Assembly: GCA_023451855.1 (NCBI GenBank)
Contig: JAEXXY010000132.1
Span: forward strand, 1-6,266
Direction of reading: 5' to 3'
Length of the DNA stretch: 6,266 nt
From: Actinomycetes bacterium
Lineage (GTDB): Bacteria; Actinomycetota; Actinomycetes; Actinomycetales; Dermatophilaceae
Below, one piece after another: positions 1 to 5,900 of the stretch (positions within the stretch are counted from its first letter, which is position 1; the number at the start of each line of letters is the position of its first letter). Under the pieces are notes generated by a model, which was given only the letters and a program-made list of their open reading frames with translations, was not told where the DNA came from and searched no databases. The position numbers were made by a program, and so were the translations under genes.

Positions 1-1627
1 CGTGGCTCATGAGCCGCTGGAGCGGCAGGTTCTGCTTGCGCAGCGCCTTGGCGATCGCGTCCTTGCCGGCCTCGATGGCCTCCTCGCGGCGCTCCTTGCT
101 GAACCAGGCCTTGATCTTGTTGCGCGCCCGCGGGCTCTTGACGAACTGGAGCCAGTCGCGCGAGGGCCCGGCGCCGTCGGCCTTGCTGGTGAGCACCTCG
201 ACGACGTCACCGTTCTCGAGGGTCGACTCGAGCGGCACGAGGCGGCCGTTGACACGCGCGCCGATGCAGTGGTGGCCGACCTCGGTGTGCACCGCGTAGG
301 CGAAGTCGACGGGCGTGCCGCCGACCGGCAGCGCGACCACGGCGCCCTTGGGTGTGAAGACGTAGACCTCGCTGCTGCCCATCTCGAAGCGCAGCGAGTC
401 GAGGAACTCGCCCGGGTCCTCGGTCTCGCGCTGCCAGTCGAGCAGCTGGCGCAGCCAGGCCATGTCGTTCTGCGGCGTGATCTCGCCGGGCCGGGTTCCC
501 CCGCCCTTGTCGGACTGGTCCTTGTACTTCCAGTGGGCGGCGACGCCGTACTCGGCCCGGCGGTGCATGGTGTGGGTGCGGATCTGGATCTCGACCGGCT
601 TGCCCTGCGGACCGATGACCGTCGTGTGCAGCGACTGGTACATGTTGAACTTCGGCATCGCGATGTAGTCCTTGAACCGGCCGGGCACCGGGTTCCACCG
701 CGAGTGCAGCGCGCCGAGCGCCGCGTAGCAGTCGCGCACCGTGTCGACGAGGACACGCACCGCGACGAGGTCGTAGATCTCCTCGAAGTCGCGGCCGCGC
801 ACGATCATCTTCTGGTACACGGAGTAGTAGTGCTTGGGTCGACCGGTGACGGTGGCCTTGATCTTGGCCGCGGTGAGGTCCTCGGTGACCTGCGACCGCA
901 CGCCCGTCAGGTACTCCTCGCGGGCGGGGGCGCGCTCGGCGACGAGTCGTACGATCTCGTCGTAGACCTTCGGGTAGAGCGTCGCGAAGGAGAGGTCCTC
1001 GAGCTCCCACTTGATGGTGTTCATGCCGAGGCGGTGCGCGAGCGGCGCGTAGATCTCGAGGGTCTCGTTGGCCTTGCGCTTGGCCGACTCCGGGCTGACG
1101 TAGCGCCACGTGCGGGCGTTGTGCAGCCGGTCGGCGAGCTTGATGACGAGGACGCGGATGTCGCGGGCCATGGCGATGACCATCTTGCGGACCGTCTCGG
1201 CCTGCGCAGCCTCGCCGTAGGTGACCTTGTCGAGCTTGGTGACGCCGTCGACGAGCATCGCGATCTCGTCGCCGAAGTCGCGCCGGAGCTCATCGAGCCC
1301 GTAGTCGGTGTCCTCGACGGTGTCGTGCAGCAGCGCCGCCGCGAGCGTGGGCGGGGTCATGCCGAGCTCGGCGAGGATCGTCGTCACCGCGAGCGGGTGG
1401 GTGATGTACGCGTCGCCGCTCTTGCGCATCTGGCCCTCGTGGGCACGCTCGGCGACGGCGTAGGCGCGCTCGATGACCGACAGGTCGGCCTTCGGGTGGT
1501 TCTGTCGGACCACCGTCATGAGCGGTTCGAGGACGGGGTTGCCTGCCGGTCGGGTGGCCCCGAACCGCGCGAAGCGGGCGCGCACCCGCGACGGGGTGGA
1601 CAGCTCGCTGCGGACGTCCTCGCTCAT
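1..1627 (-). CDS. rel: Bifunctional (p)ppGpp synthetase/hydrolase Rel, 5' part (542 codons; C-terminus outside window)
   Basis: Makes (p)ppGpp from ATP plus GDP/GTP and hydrolyses it; the cytosolic hub of the stringent response. I translated this frame directly. The HD hydrolase domain spans about residues 50-200, with metal ligands H77, H101-D102 and D166 (in KLADRLHN) and the HDxxED motif complete (E105, D106), so hydrolase activity should be intact. The synthetase domain spans about 240-370: GRPKH (R263, K265), D286, the RFKD signature at 317-320, YQSLHTT at 330-336 and E346 in VEIQIRT. RxKD rather than ExDD marks the bifunctional Rel class, not a monofunctional RelA. A TGS domain lies at about 420-482. 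Actinobacterial Rel proteins are usually 740-850 aa, so the remaining regulatory C-terminal domains lie outside. The ATG start is fixed by an in-frame TAG four codons upstream, and the N-terminus aligns well with the family. No convincing Shine-Dalgarno precedes it; a -10-like hexamer does (see 1634-1639). apt ends 28 bases upstream. Confidence 0.97.
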   Translation of the reverse strand, partial: MSEDVRSELSTPSRVRARFARFGATRPAGNPVLEPLMTVVRQNHPKADLSVIERAYAVAERAHEGQMRKSGDAYITHPLAVTTILAELGMTPPTLAAALLHDTVEDTDYGLDELRRDFGDEIAMLVDGVTKLDKVTYGEAAQAETVRKMVIAMARDIRVLVIKLADRLHNARTWRYVSPESAKRKANETLEIYAPLAHRLGMNTIKWELEDLSFATLYPKVYDEIVRLVAERAPAREEYLTGVRSQVTEDLTAAKIKATVTGRPKHYYSVYQKMIVRGRDFEEIYDLVAVRVLVDTVRDCYAALGALHSRWNPVPGRFKDYIAMPKFNMYQSLHTTVIGPQGKPVEIQIRTHTMHRRAEYGVAAHWKYKDQSDKGGGTRPGEITPQNDMAWLRQLLDWQRETEDPGEFLDSLRFEMGSSEVYVFTPKGAVVALPVGGTPVDFAYAVHTEVGHHCIGARVNGRLVPLESTLENGDVVEVLTSKADGAGPSRDWLQFVKSPRARNKIKAWFSKERREEAIEAGKDAIAKALRKQNLPLQRLMSH

Positions 1628-1633
1628 GGAGAG

Positions 1634-1639
1634 AGTCTA
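1634..1639 (-). promoter_or_regulatory. Candidate -10 box for a leaderless rel transcript
   Basis: The minus strand reads TAGACT, then six bases (CTCTCC), then the rel ATG. A sigma-70-type start falls about 7 nt after the -10 hexamer, which here is the A of the ATG, so the mRNA would be leaderless. The same hexamer forms the -10 of the yajC promoter in this window. The pyrimidine-rich bases before the ATG contain no Shine-Dalgarno, which fits leaderless translation, a common mode in actinobacteria. Weak point: at 17-18 bp spacing the -35 position (GGTGTG or CGGTGT, around 1657-1663) does not match TTGACA. The placement of the start site is inference. Confidence 0.45.
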
Positions 1640-1655
1640 GGTCCCCGCGCCGGGA

Positions 1656-2180
1656 TCACACCGTCAGGACGGCGTTGACGGGCCGGTGCGCGAGACGGTC
1701 GCGCCCGTCGAGGAAGCCGAGCTCGATGACGAACTCGAGGCCCGTGGCGTCGGCGCCGGCGCGCTCGATGAGTTCGCACGCCGCGGCAGCCGTGCCGCCC
1801 GTGGCGAGCACGTCGTCGATGAGCAGCACCCTCGACCCGGGGGCGAACGCGTCGGCCTGCACCTCGACCTCGGCGGTGCCGTACTCGAGGGAGTACGCCG
1901 AGGCGATGGTGTCGCCGGGCAGCTTGCCCGCCTTGCGGATCGGCACGAAGCCGAGGCCCATGGCGAGGGCCACCGGGGCCCCGAAGATGAAGCCCCGCGC
2001 CTCGATGCCGGCGACGACGTCGACCTGGCCGGCGTAGCGGGAGGTGATGTCGTCGACGAGGGTCCGGAAGGCGACGCCGTCGGCCAGCAGCGGGGCAATG
2101 TCCTTGAAGACGATGCCGGGCTTGGGGAAGTCGGGCACGTCGCGGACGCGGGCCGCCACGAGGTCACTGATCTTGCTCAC
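1656..2180 (-). CDS. apt: Adenine phosphoribosyltransferase
   Basis: Converts adenine plus PRPP to AMP and pyrophosphate (purine salvage, cytosol). The 174 aa length is normal for bacterial Apt. Visible landmarks in order: FPKPGIVFKD at 18-27, a hallmark N-terminal motif; EARGFIFG at 60-67; RKAGKLPG at 82-89; SLEYGT at 97-102; and the PRPP-binding loop LLIDDVLATGGT at 119-130 with both acidic residues (D122, D123). Nothing essential appears missing. The start is GTG, chosen because AGGAG sits five bases upstream (2186-2190) and the N-terminus matches the family. It lies 71 bases after secF, behind a strong hairpin, and 28 bases before rel. I find no TANNNT hexamer on this strand between 2181 and about 2460, so apt is probably expressed by read-through from the sec genes or from a more distant promoter inside secF. 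Confidence 0.97.
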   Translation of the reverse strand: MSKISDLVAARVRDVPDFPKPGIVFKDIAPLLADGVAFRTLVDDITSRYAGQVDVVAGIEARGFIFGAPVALAMGLGFVPIRKAGKLPGDTIASAYSLEYGTAEVEVQADAFAPGSRVLLIDDVLATGGTAAAACELIERAGADATGLEFVIELGFLDGRDRLAHRPVNAVLTV

Positions 2181-2185
2181 GTCGT

Positions 2186-2190
2186 CTCCT
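2186..2190 (-). promoter_or_regulatory. Shine-Dalgarno of apt (decides the GTG start)
   Basis: AGGAG on the minus strand, five bases before the GTG at 2178-2180. It is the clearest ribosome-binding site in the window and supports the non-ATG start. It lies 27 bases downstream of the secF-apt hairpin, so the hairpin should not mask it. Confidence 0.8.
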
Positions 2191-2217
2191 GCGGCGCTCG
2201 AACGGGTGGTCGGCGGT

Positions 2218-2245
2218 GGTCAGGCTGCCCGCAGGCAGCCTGACC
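2218..2245 (-). terminator. Perfect 12-bp stem-loop between secF and apt (terminator-like, no U-tract)
   Basis: The arms GGTCAGGCTGCC and GGCAGCCTGACC pair without mismatch around a 4-base loop (TGCG on the minus strand). The stem starts six bases after the secF stop codon, the usual place for a 3'-end hairpin. The bases after it (ACCGCCGACC...) contain no run of T. It may be a U-less terminator, a partial terminator that attenuates apt (and read-through into rel), or a hairpin protecting the sec mRNA 3' end. The palindrome itself is seen directly; the function is inference. Confidence 0.6.
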
Positions 2246-2251
2246 GTCTCG

Positions 2252-3409
2252 TCAGCGACGCGACTTCGGGGCGCGCTTGGGCTGGTTGCGCGGGCCGGCC
2301 TGGGCGTACTTGTGCACCGGACGCGCCGCCGCAGGGGCGTCCCCGTGGGAGCCACCGGTGGCTCCGCCGGACGCGTCGGCACCGACCGCGACCGGCTCGC
2401 CGTCGGCGAAGGCCCCGACGACCTCGTCGTGCGACCTCGTGCCGTGCTTGGCGACGTAGCGCTCGAGGTCCTTGACGCCCTTCTCGTTGCGGCGCAGGTC
2501 GACAAGCAGCGGCGTGGCGATGAAGATCGAGGAGTACGCGCCGACCGAGATGCCGATGAAGAGCGCGAGCGCGAGGTCGAGCAGCGTGCCGGGGCCGAGC
2601 ATCGTGAAGCCGACGAAGAGGATCGCGGCGATCGGCAGGAGCGCGACGACGGTCGTGTTGATCGAGCGGACGAGCGTCTGGTTGACGGCCAGGTTGGCGG
2701 CCGCGGAGTAGGTGGTGCGACGGGTCCGGAACGCCTCGGCCGTGTTCTCGCGCACCTTGTCGAAGACGACGACGGTGTCGTAGAGCGAGTAGCCGAGGAT
2801 GGTCAGGAAGCCGATCATCGACGACGGCGTGATCTCGAACCCGAAGAGGGCGTAGATGCCGACGGTGATGACGAGGTCGTGCAGCAGAGCCACGAGCCCC
2901 GCGACGGCCATCTTCCACGTGCGGAAGTAGAGCCCCATGACGAGGGTCACCAGGACGAGGAAGACGATGAGGCCGCGGATCGCCTGCTGGCTCACCGTCT
3001 CTCCCCAGCTCGGGCCGATGAGCGAGGCGCTGACGTTGCTCGGCTGGACGCCGAACTGCCGGGCCAGCTCGGACCGGGCGGCGTCGGTCTTGTCGTCGGC
3101 GGCCTCGGTCTGCACCCGGACGGTGTTCTGCCCGACCACGGTGGTGACGACGTTGCCGCTGATCTTGGCGTCGGCGATGGCCGTCTGGGCCTTCTCCTCG
3201 TAGCCCTCGGTGTTCGTGACGCTCTGGACCCGGAACTCCGAGCCACCGCTGAACTCGATGCCGAAGTTGAGGCCCTTGGCGAAGATGCCGACGAGGGCGA
3301 GCGCGATGAGGACGCCTGAGAAGGCGTACCAGAGCTTCTGGCGCCCGATGAAGTCGATGGAGCGCTTACCCGTGTAGAGGTCGTTGCCGACCTGGGCGAA
3401 GTTGATCAT
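2252..3409 (-). CDS. secF: Protein translocase subunit SecF
   Basis: Membrane partner of SecD; uses the proton gradient to assist the late steps of SecYEG export. The 385 aa protein has a first membrane segment at about 27-46, then the family motif GLNFGIEFSGG (46-56), an extracytoplasmic domain to about 140, and five further segments at about 143-162, 168-188, 194-215, 252-270 and 275-298. Residues matching the proton-relay positions studied in SecDF are present: D211 in GYSLYDTVVVFDK and R248 in NQTLVRS. The last 85 or so residues are a soluble, probably cytoplasmic tail, first acidic and Ala/Gly-rich, then strongly basic and Pro-containing (from about 363). The ATG lies 3 bases after the secD stop; AAGG inside the end of secD, 8 bases upstream, is its Shine-Dalgarno, so coupling to secD translation is likely. 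Confidence 0.97.
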   Translation of the reverse strand: MINFAQVGNDLYTGKRSIDFIGRQKLWYAFSGVLIALALVGIFAKGLNFGIEFSGGSEFRVQSVTNTEGYEEKAQTAIADAKISGNVVTTVVGQNTVRVQTEAADDKTDAARSELARQFGVQPSNVSASLIGPSWGETVSQQAIRGLIVFLVLVTLVMGLYFRTWKMAVAGLVALLHDLVITVGIYALFGFEITPSSMIGFLTILGYSLYDTVVVFDKVRENTAEAFRTRRTTYSAAANLAVNQTLVRSINTTVVALLPIAAILFVGFTMLGPGTLLDLALALFIGISVGAYSSIFIATPLLVDLRRNEKGVKDLERYVAKHGTRSHDEVVGAFADGEPVAVGADASGGATGGSHGDAPAAARPVHKYAQAGPRNQPKRAPKSRR

Positions 3410-3412
3410 GGG

Positions 3413-5320
3413 TCAGGCCTTCCCCTCGACGGTGCGGGTGCTGGCGCCGGAACCCGCCGGAGCGCCGGCGTGGGCCACCGGGCGCGACGGTCCGAACTGG
3501 CCGCGGCCGCGGTAGCGCGGCGACTCCTTGGCGCCGAGGCGCTTCGGGTCCAGGCCGGACCACTTGTGGCCACCGCCGAAGAAGTTGGTGCGGGCGAGGA
3601 GCTGGACCATCGGGTGCGTGAAGAGCATGACGACGAGCAGGTCGATGATCGTGGTCAGGCCGAGCGTGAAGGCGAACCCGCGCACGTTGGCCGAGGCGAG
3701 GACGTACAGCACGATGGCCGCGATGAAGTTGACGGTGTCGGCGGCGATGATCGTGCGCCGGGCGCGCTTCCAGCCGGTCTCGACGGCAGCCACGAGCGGG
3801 CGGCCGTCGCGGACCTCGTCGCGGATGCGCTCGAAGTACACGATGAACGAGTCGGCGGTGACACCGATGGCGACGATGAGGCCGGTGACGCCGGCCATCG
3901 TCAGGCGCAGCCCGTGCGTCGTGCCGAGGATCGTCACCGCGAGGTAGGTGATGCCCGACGCCACGAGCAGCGAGGCGACGGTGACGAAGCCGAGTGCCCG
4001 GTACTGGATGAGCGAGTAGATGACGACGAGGAGCAGGCCGACGAGGCCGGCGAGCAGGCCGATGCGCAGCTGCTCCTCACCGAGCTGGGGCGTGATCGTG
4101 TCGTTGGTCTGCAGCGCGAACTGCAGCGGGAGCGCGCCGAACTTCAGCTGCTGCGCCAGGGCCTTGGCCGAGTCGATGGTGAACGAGCCGGTGATCGAGG
4201 CACGCCCGTCGGAGATGACCGCGCGGGCCTGGGGTGCGGTGATGACGGACTTGTCGAGCACGACGGCGAACTGGTCCATCGGCGGCTGGCTCTGCAGGCC
4301 GTAGAGGCGCTTGGTGACCTCGGCGAACTTCTTCGCGCCGGCCGAGTTGAACGACAGCACGACCTCGACGATCGAGGTGGGCTGGCCGTTCGGGCCGGGC
4401 TGGAAGCCGCTCGAGGCGTCGGAGATCTGGCTGCCGTCGATCTCGACCGGGCCGAGGACGAACTTCGAGGTGCGGTCGTCGCTGCACGTCGCGAGCGGCA
4501 GCGTCGGGTCGTCGACGATCGCGTCGACGGCACCGGGCTTGGCGCAGCTGAGGGCGACGAAGTCCTTGGCCGTCTTGGCGGCGGCGGCGTCGGCCTTGGC
4601 CTTGTCCCAGCCGAGGCCGACGAGGCCCTTGCTCACCTGGGCCTTGACGGCGGCCTCGGTCTGCTCGGCGGTGGGCGCCGCCGGCGTCGGGGCAGCGGGG
4701 GCCGGGGTGGCGCCGGTGGTCGCCGTGCCGGTCGGGGTGCTGGCCTTGGGCGTCGGGGACGTCGTGGCCGCGCGGAGCGCCTGCGGGACCGCGCCGTTCT
4801 GGGCCGTGGCCGACGTCGAGGGAGTCGTGGCGGGCGTCGTGGCGGTGCCGGTGGGGCTCGGGGTGCCCGTCGAGCCGGTGGATCCGGTCGCTCCACCGGG
4901 GTTCAGCTGGGCGGCGCTGCTGTCGGCCTGCTGGATGAAGACGGCCCGGAAGCGCAGCTGCGAGGGCTTGCGGATCGCGTCGAGCTGCTCCTTGGTGGGG
5001 CTGCCCGGGATCGACACGACGATGTTGTCGCCACCCTGGGTGGAGATCTCGGCCTCGCTGACGCCGTTGGCGTCGATGCGCTGGCGGATGATGTCGACGG
5101 CCTGGTCGATCTGGCCCTGCGTGACGGGGGCCGCGTTGCCGACGGTGACGGGCTTGAGGACGAGCTCGGTGCCGCCCTCGAGGTCGAGGCCGAGGCGCGG
5201 GGCCCAGGAGCCGCCGCCCCACTGGGCGAGGCCTGCGGTCAGTGCACCGAGACCGAGGATGATGACGACGAGCGCGACGAGGGTGCGCGTCGCCGACTTG
5301 CGGATGGACGTACGTGCCAC
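3413..5320 (-). CDS. secD: Protein translocase subunit SecD
   Basis: Large subunit of the SecDF export accessory complex in the cytoplasmic membrane. The 635 aa protein has a first membrane segment at about 12-32, then the hallmark LGLDLEGGTELVL (43-55). The extracytoplasmic P1 region follows, split by a low-complexity Thr/Ala/Pro/Gly/Ser linker (about 141-220) and carrying two cysteines (C259, C279). A second conserved block, FVLGPVEIDG to KFGALPLQF, covers about 287-401. Five more membrane segments follow at about 418-438, 444-466, 474-495, 526-546 and 550-575. D490 in GVTADSFIVYFERIRDE matches the membrane aspartate implicated in proton movement. A tail of about 55 residues, rich in Arg, Gly and Pro, ends the protein. 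The start is GTG, with GAGG overlapping the yajC stop five bases upstream. It lies 7 bases after yajC and 3 before secF. Confidence 0.97.
   Translation of the reverse strand: MARTSIRKSATRTLVALVVIILGLGALTAGLAQWGGGSWAPRLGLDLEGGTELVLKPVTVGNAAPVTQGQIDQAVDIIRQRIDANGVSEAEISTQGGDNIVVSIPGSPTKEQLDAIRKPSQLRFRAVFIQQADSSAAQLNPGGATGSTGSTGTPSPTGTATTPATTPSTSATAQNGAVPQALRAATTSPTPKASTPTGTATTGATPAPAAPTPAAPTAEQTEAAVKAQVSKGLVGLGWDKAKADAAAAKTAKDFVALSCAKPGAVDAIVDDPTLPLATCSDDRTSKFVLGPVEIDGSQISDASSGFQPGPNGQPTSIVEVVLSFNSAGAKKFAEVTKRLYGLQSQPPMDQFAVVLDKSVITAPQARAVISDGRASITGSFTIDSAKALAQQLKFGALPLQFALQTNDTITPQLGEEQLRIGLLAGLVGLLLVVIYSLIQYRALGFVTVASLLVASGITYLAVTILGTTHGLRLTMAGVTGLIVAIGVTADSFIVYFERIRDEVRDGRPLVAAVETGWKRARRTIIAADTVNFIAAIVLYVLASANVRGFAFTLGLTTIIDLLVVMLFTHPMVQLLARTNFFGGGHKWSGLDPKRLGAKESPRYRGRGQFGPSRPVAHAGAPAGSGASTRTVEGKA
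3418..3427 (-). promoter_or_regulatory. secF ribosome-binding site inside the secD 3' end
   Basis: The minus strand reads GAGGGGAAGG within the last codons of secD, then eight bases including the secD TGA before the secF ATG. Ribosomes finishing secD pass over this site and end three bases from the next start, the layout expected for translational coupling of two subunits needed in equal amounts. Confidence 0.7.
4661..4900 (-). repeat. Low-complexity linker segment inside secD
   Basis: Codons 141-220 of secD encode a degenerate run dominated by Thr, Ala, Pro, Gly and Ser, with short recurring units such as TGST, TPTGTATT and PAAPTP. The reading frame stays open and conserved SecD sequence resumes on both sides, so this is an in-frame disordered linker rather than a frameshift. 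Such linkers are frequent in actinobacterial SecD and usually vary in length between relatives. Confidence 0.75.
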
Positions 5321-5327
5321 GGACGCC

Positions 5328-5660
5328 TCACTGACCCGTCGGGGTGCTGCCGGTGGCGTCGTCGCCCGGCGTCGTGTCCTGCCCGGTCGTCCCGGTGGTC
5401 GCGTCCTGCTTCATGGCGACGGCGCGACGGTCGACGCGGATGGTGACGCCCTCGGCGATCTCGAGCCACGCCGTCGAGTCGTCGAGGCGGCGCACGGTGC
5501 CGAAGATGCCGGACGACGTGACGACCTCGTCACCGACCGACAGGGCGGAGCTGAACTGCCGCATCTGCTTCATCCGCTTGTTCTGGGTCCAGAACAGCCA
5601 GCCGATGAGCAGCAGCGGCAGGAGGAAGATCAGCAACGAGAAGGACCCGTTGGAGTTCAT
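5328..5660 (-). CDS. yajC: Preprotein translocase subunit YajC
   Basis: Small membrane protein that associates with SecD and SecF. The 110 aa length is typical. One membrane segment (about 7-25) is followed at once by basic residues (NKRMKQMRQ, 27-35), placing the C-terminal part in the cytoplasm. The conserved small beta domain follows, with GDEVVTSSGIFGTVRR at 43-58 and a second strand block to about 84. The last 26 residues are a hydrophilic Thr/Gly/Asp-rich tail, variable in the family. The ATG is secure: an in-frame TGA lies three codons upstream (5667-5669), and GAAGGA sits 10 bases before the start. It is the first gene of the yajC-secD-secF unit, preceded by the promoter and leader described at 5661-5900, and secD begins 7 bases after it. 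Confidence 0.95.
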   Translation of the reverse strand: MNSNGSFSLLIFLLPLLLIGWLFWTQNKRMKQMRQFSSALSVGDEVVTSSGIFGTVRRLDDSTAWLEIAEGVTIRVDRRAVAMKQDATTGTTGQDTTPGDDATGSTPTGQ

Positions 5661-5697
5661 GTCAGCTCAATCCTTCGTGTCTACGTCCGATGTCGGC

Positions 5698-5732
5698 GCC
5701 GGGCACAGCGAGCCCACTCGTGTGGTGCCGGC
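5698..5732 (-). promoter_or_regulatory. Stem-loop in the yajC 5' leader
   Basis: Read on the minus strand, GCCGG...CCGGC closes an inner stem CACACGAG / CTCG-C-TGTG with loop TGGG: 13 base pairs interrupted by a 3x1 internal loop and a bulged C. It ends 37 bases before the yajC ATG and leaves the ribosome-binding site free. I do not recognise it as a known riboswitch or leader family; a role in mRNA stability or expression control is only inference. Confidence 0.4.
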
Positions 5733-5757
5733 TGTGGCGTCAACGACCGGAGGCCCC

Positions 5758-5787
5758 CGATGGTGCCGCGGCAGCGGCGATGGTGCC
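5758..5787 (-). repeat. 10-base direct repeat at the 5' end of the yajC leader
   Basis: GGCACCATCG occurs at 5778-5787 and again at 5758-5767 on the minus strand, exactly 20 bases apart. A shorter match (GGCACCA) recurs at 5723-5729. The first copy begins at the predicted transcription start. The repeat is exact; any function is unknown. Confidence 0.5.
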
Positions 5788-5793
5788 CGCAGG

Positions 5794-5822
5794 AGTCTAC
5801 GTGCGCGCCCGCAGTTTGTCAG
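5794..5822 (-). promoter_or_regulatory. Sigma-70-type promoter for yajC-secD-secF
   Basis: The minus strand has CTGACA (-35, 5817-5822), a 17-bp spacer, and TAGACT (-10, 5794-5799). The -35 matches the TTGACA consensus at five of six positions, the -10 matches TATAAT at four of six and fits the actinobacterial TANNNT pattern, and the spacing is ideal. Transcription should start near 5787 (a G), giving a leader of about 127 nt before the yajC ATG. It is the only well-formed promoter I found in the gap. Confidence 0.65.
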
Positions 5823-5824
5823 AA

Positions 5825-5842
5825 CGGTCACACCGCTCACAC
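5825..5842 (-). promoter_or_regulatory. Tandem 9-base repeat touching the yajC -35 box (possible regulator site)
   Basis: The minus strand reads GTGTGAGCG then GTGTGACCG, two copies differing at one base, ending two bases before the -35 box. A further GTGACCG lies upstream at 5852-5858. Direct repeats abutting a -35 are typical of activator or response-regulator sites. I cannot assign it to a named regulator from sequence alone. Confidence 0.4.
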
Positions 5843-5900
5843 GCAGGCCCCCGGTCACGTTTTGGCACCGGTTGCCACGGCCAGTCACGCAGGGGTCGGC

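Larger units (their letters stand above)
5661..5900 (-). other. ruvB-yajC intergenic region (240 bases): promoter plus yajC leader
   Basis: No gene with a credible start and ribosome-binding site lies here on either strand. Going towards yajC, it contains a 9-base tandem repeat, a -35/-10 pair, and a predicted 5' leader of about 127 nt (start near 5787) with direct repeats and a stem-loop. I find no strong terminator after ruvB, so read-through from ruvB into yajC remains possible. An open frame of 73 codons in phase with yajC ends at 5667 but starts upstream of the promoter and looks non-coding. Confidence 0.7.

Noticed and set aside
1662..1667. CTGACG as the -35 box of the rel promoter
   Set aside because: It would give a 22-bp spacer to the TAGACT hexamer, outside the normal range.
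2..1678. Very long plus-strand open frame (over 550 codons) opposite rel
   Set aside because: It is a shadow of rel. The minus strand encodes all the Rel domains and catalytic residues, and the plus-strand product is a repetitive Arg/Leu/Asp/Val-rich string with no family resemblance. GC-rich genes suppress stops on the opposite strand.
2216..3319. Plus-strand open frame of about 367 codons opposite secF
   Set aside because: Low-complexity Asp/Glu/Arg/Val product with no recognisable domain; secF on the other strand is unambiguous.
3470..5446. Plus-strand open frame of about 658 codons opposite secD and yajC
   Set aside because: Composition is extreme (Gly/Arg/Asp/Glu-rich), it crosses two real genes and their junction, and secD/yajC explain the sequence fully. 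Treated as an antisense artefact of GC bias.
5680..5690. TAGACA hexamer close to yajC as a second -10 box
   Set aside because: It lacks the final T of TANNNT and has no -35 match at 16-19 bp upstream.
5863..5877. Inverted repeat TGGCA/TGCCA after ruvB as a terminator
   Set aside because: Only a 5-bp stem with no T-run after it on the minus strand; too weak to call.
5667..5888. 73-codon minus-strand frame just upstream of and in phase with yajC
   Set aside because: It begins upstream of the predicted promoter, has no ribosome-binding site, ends in TGA three codons before the yajC ATG, and shows no family features. Shorter GTG/TTG starts inside the leader (16-20 codons) also lack ribosome-binding sites, so no secretion-monitor peptide is claimed.
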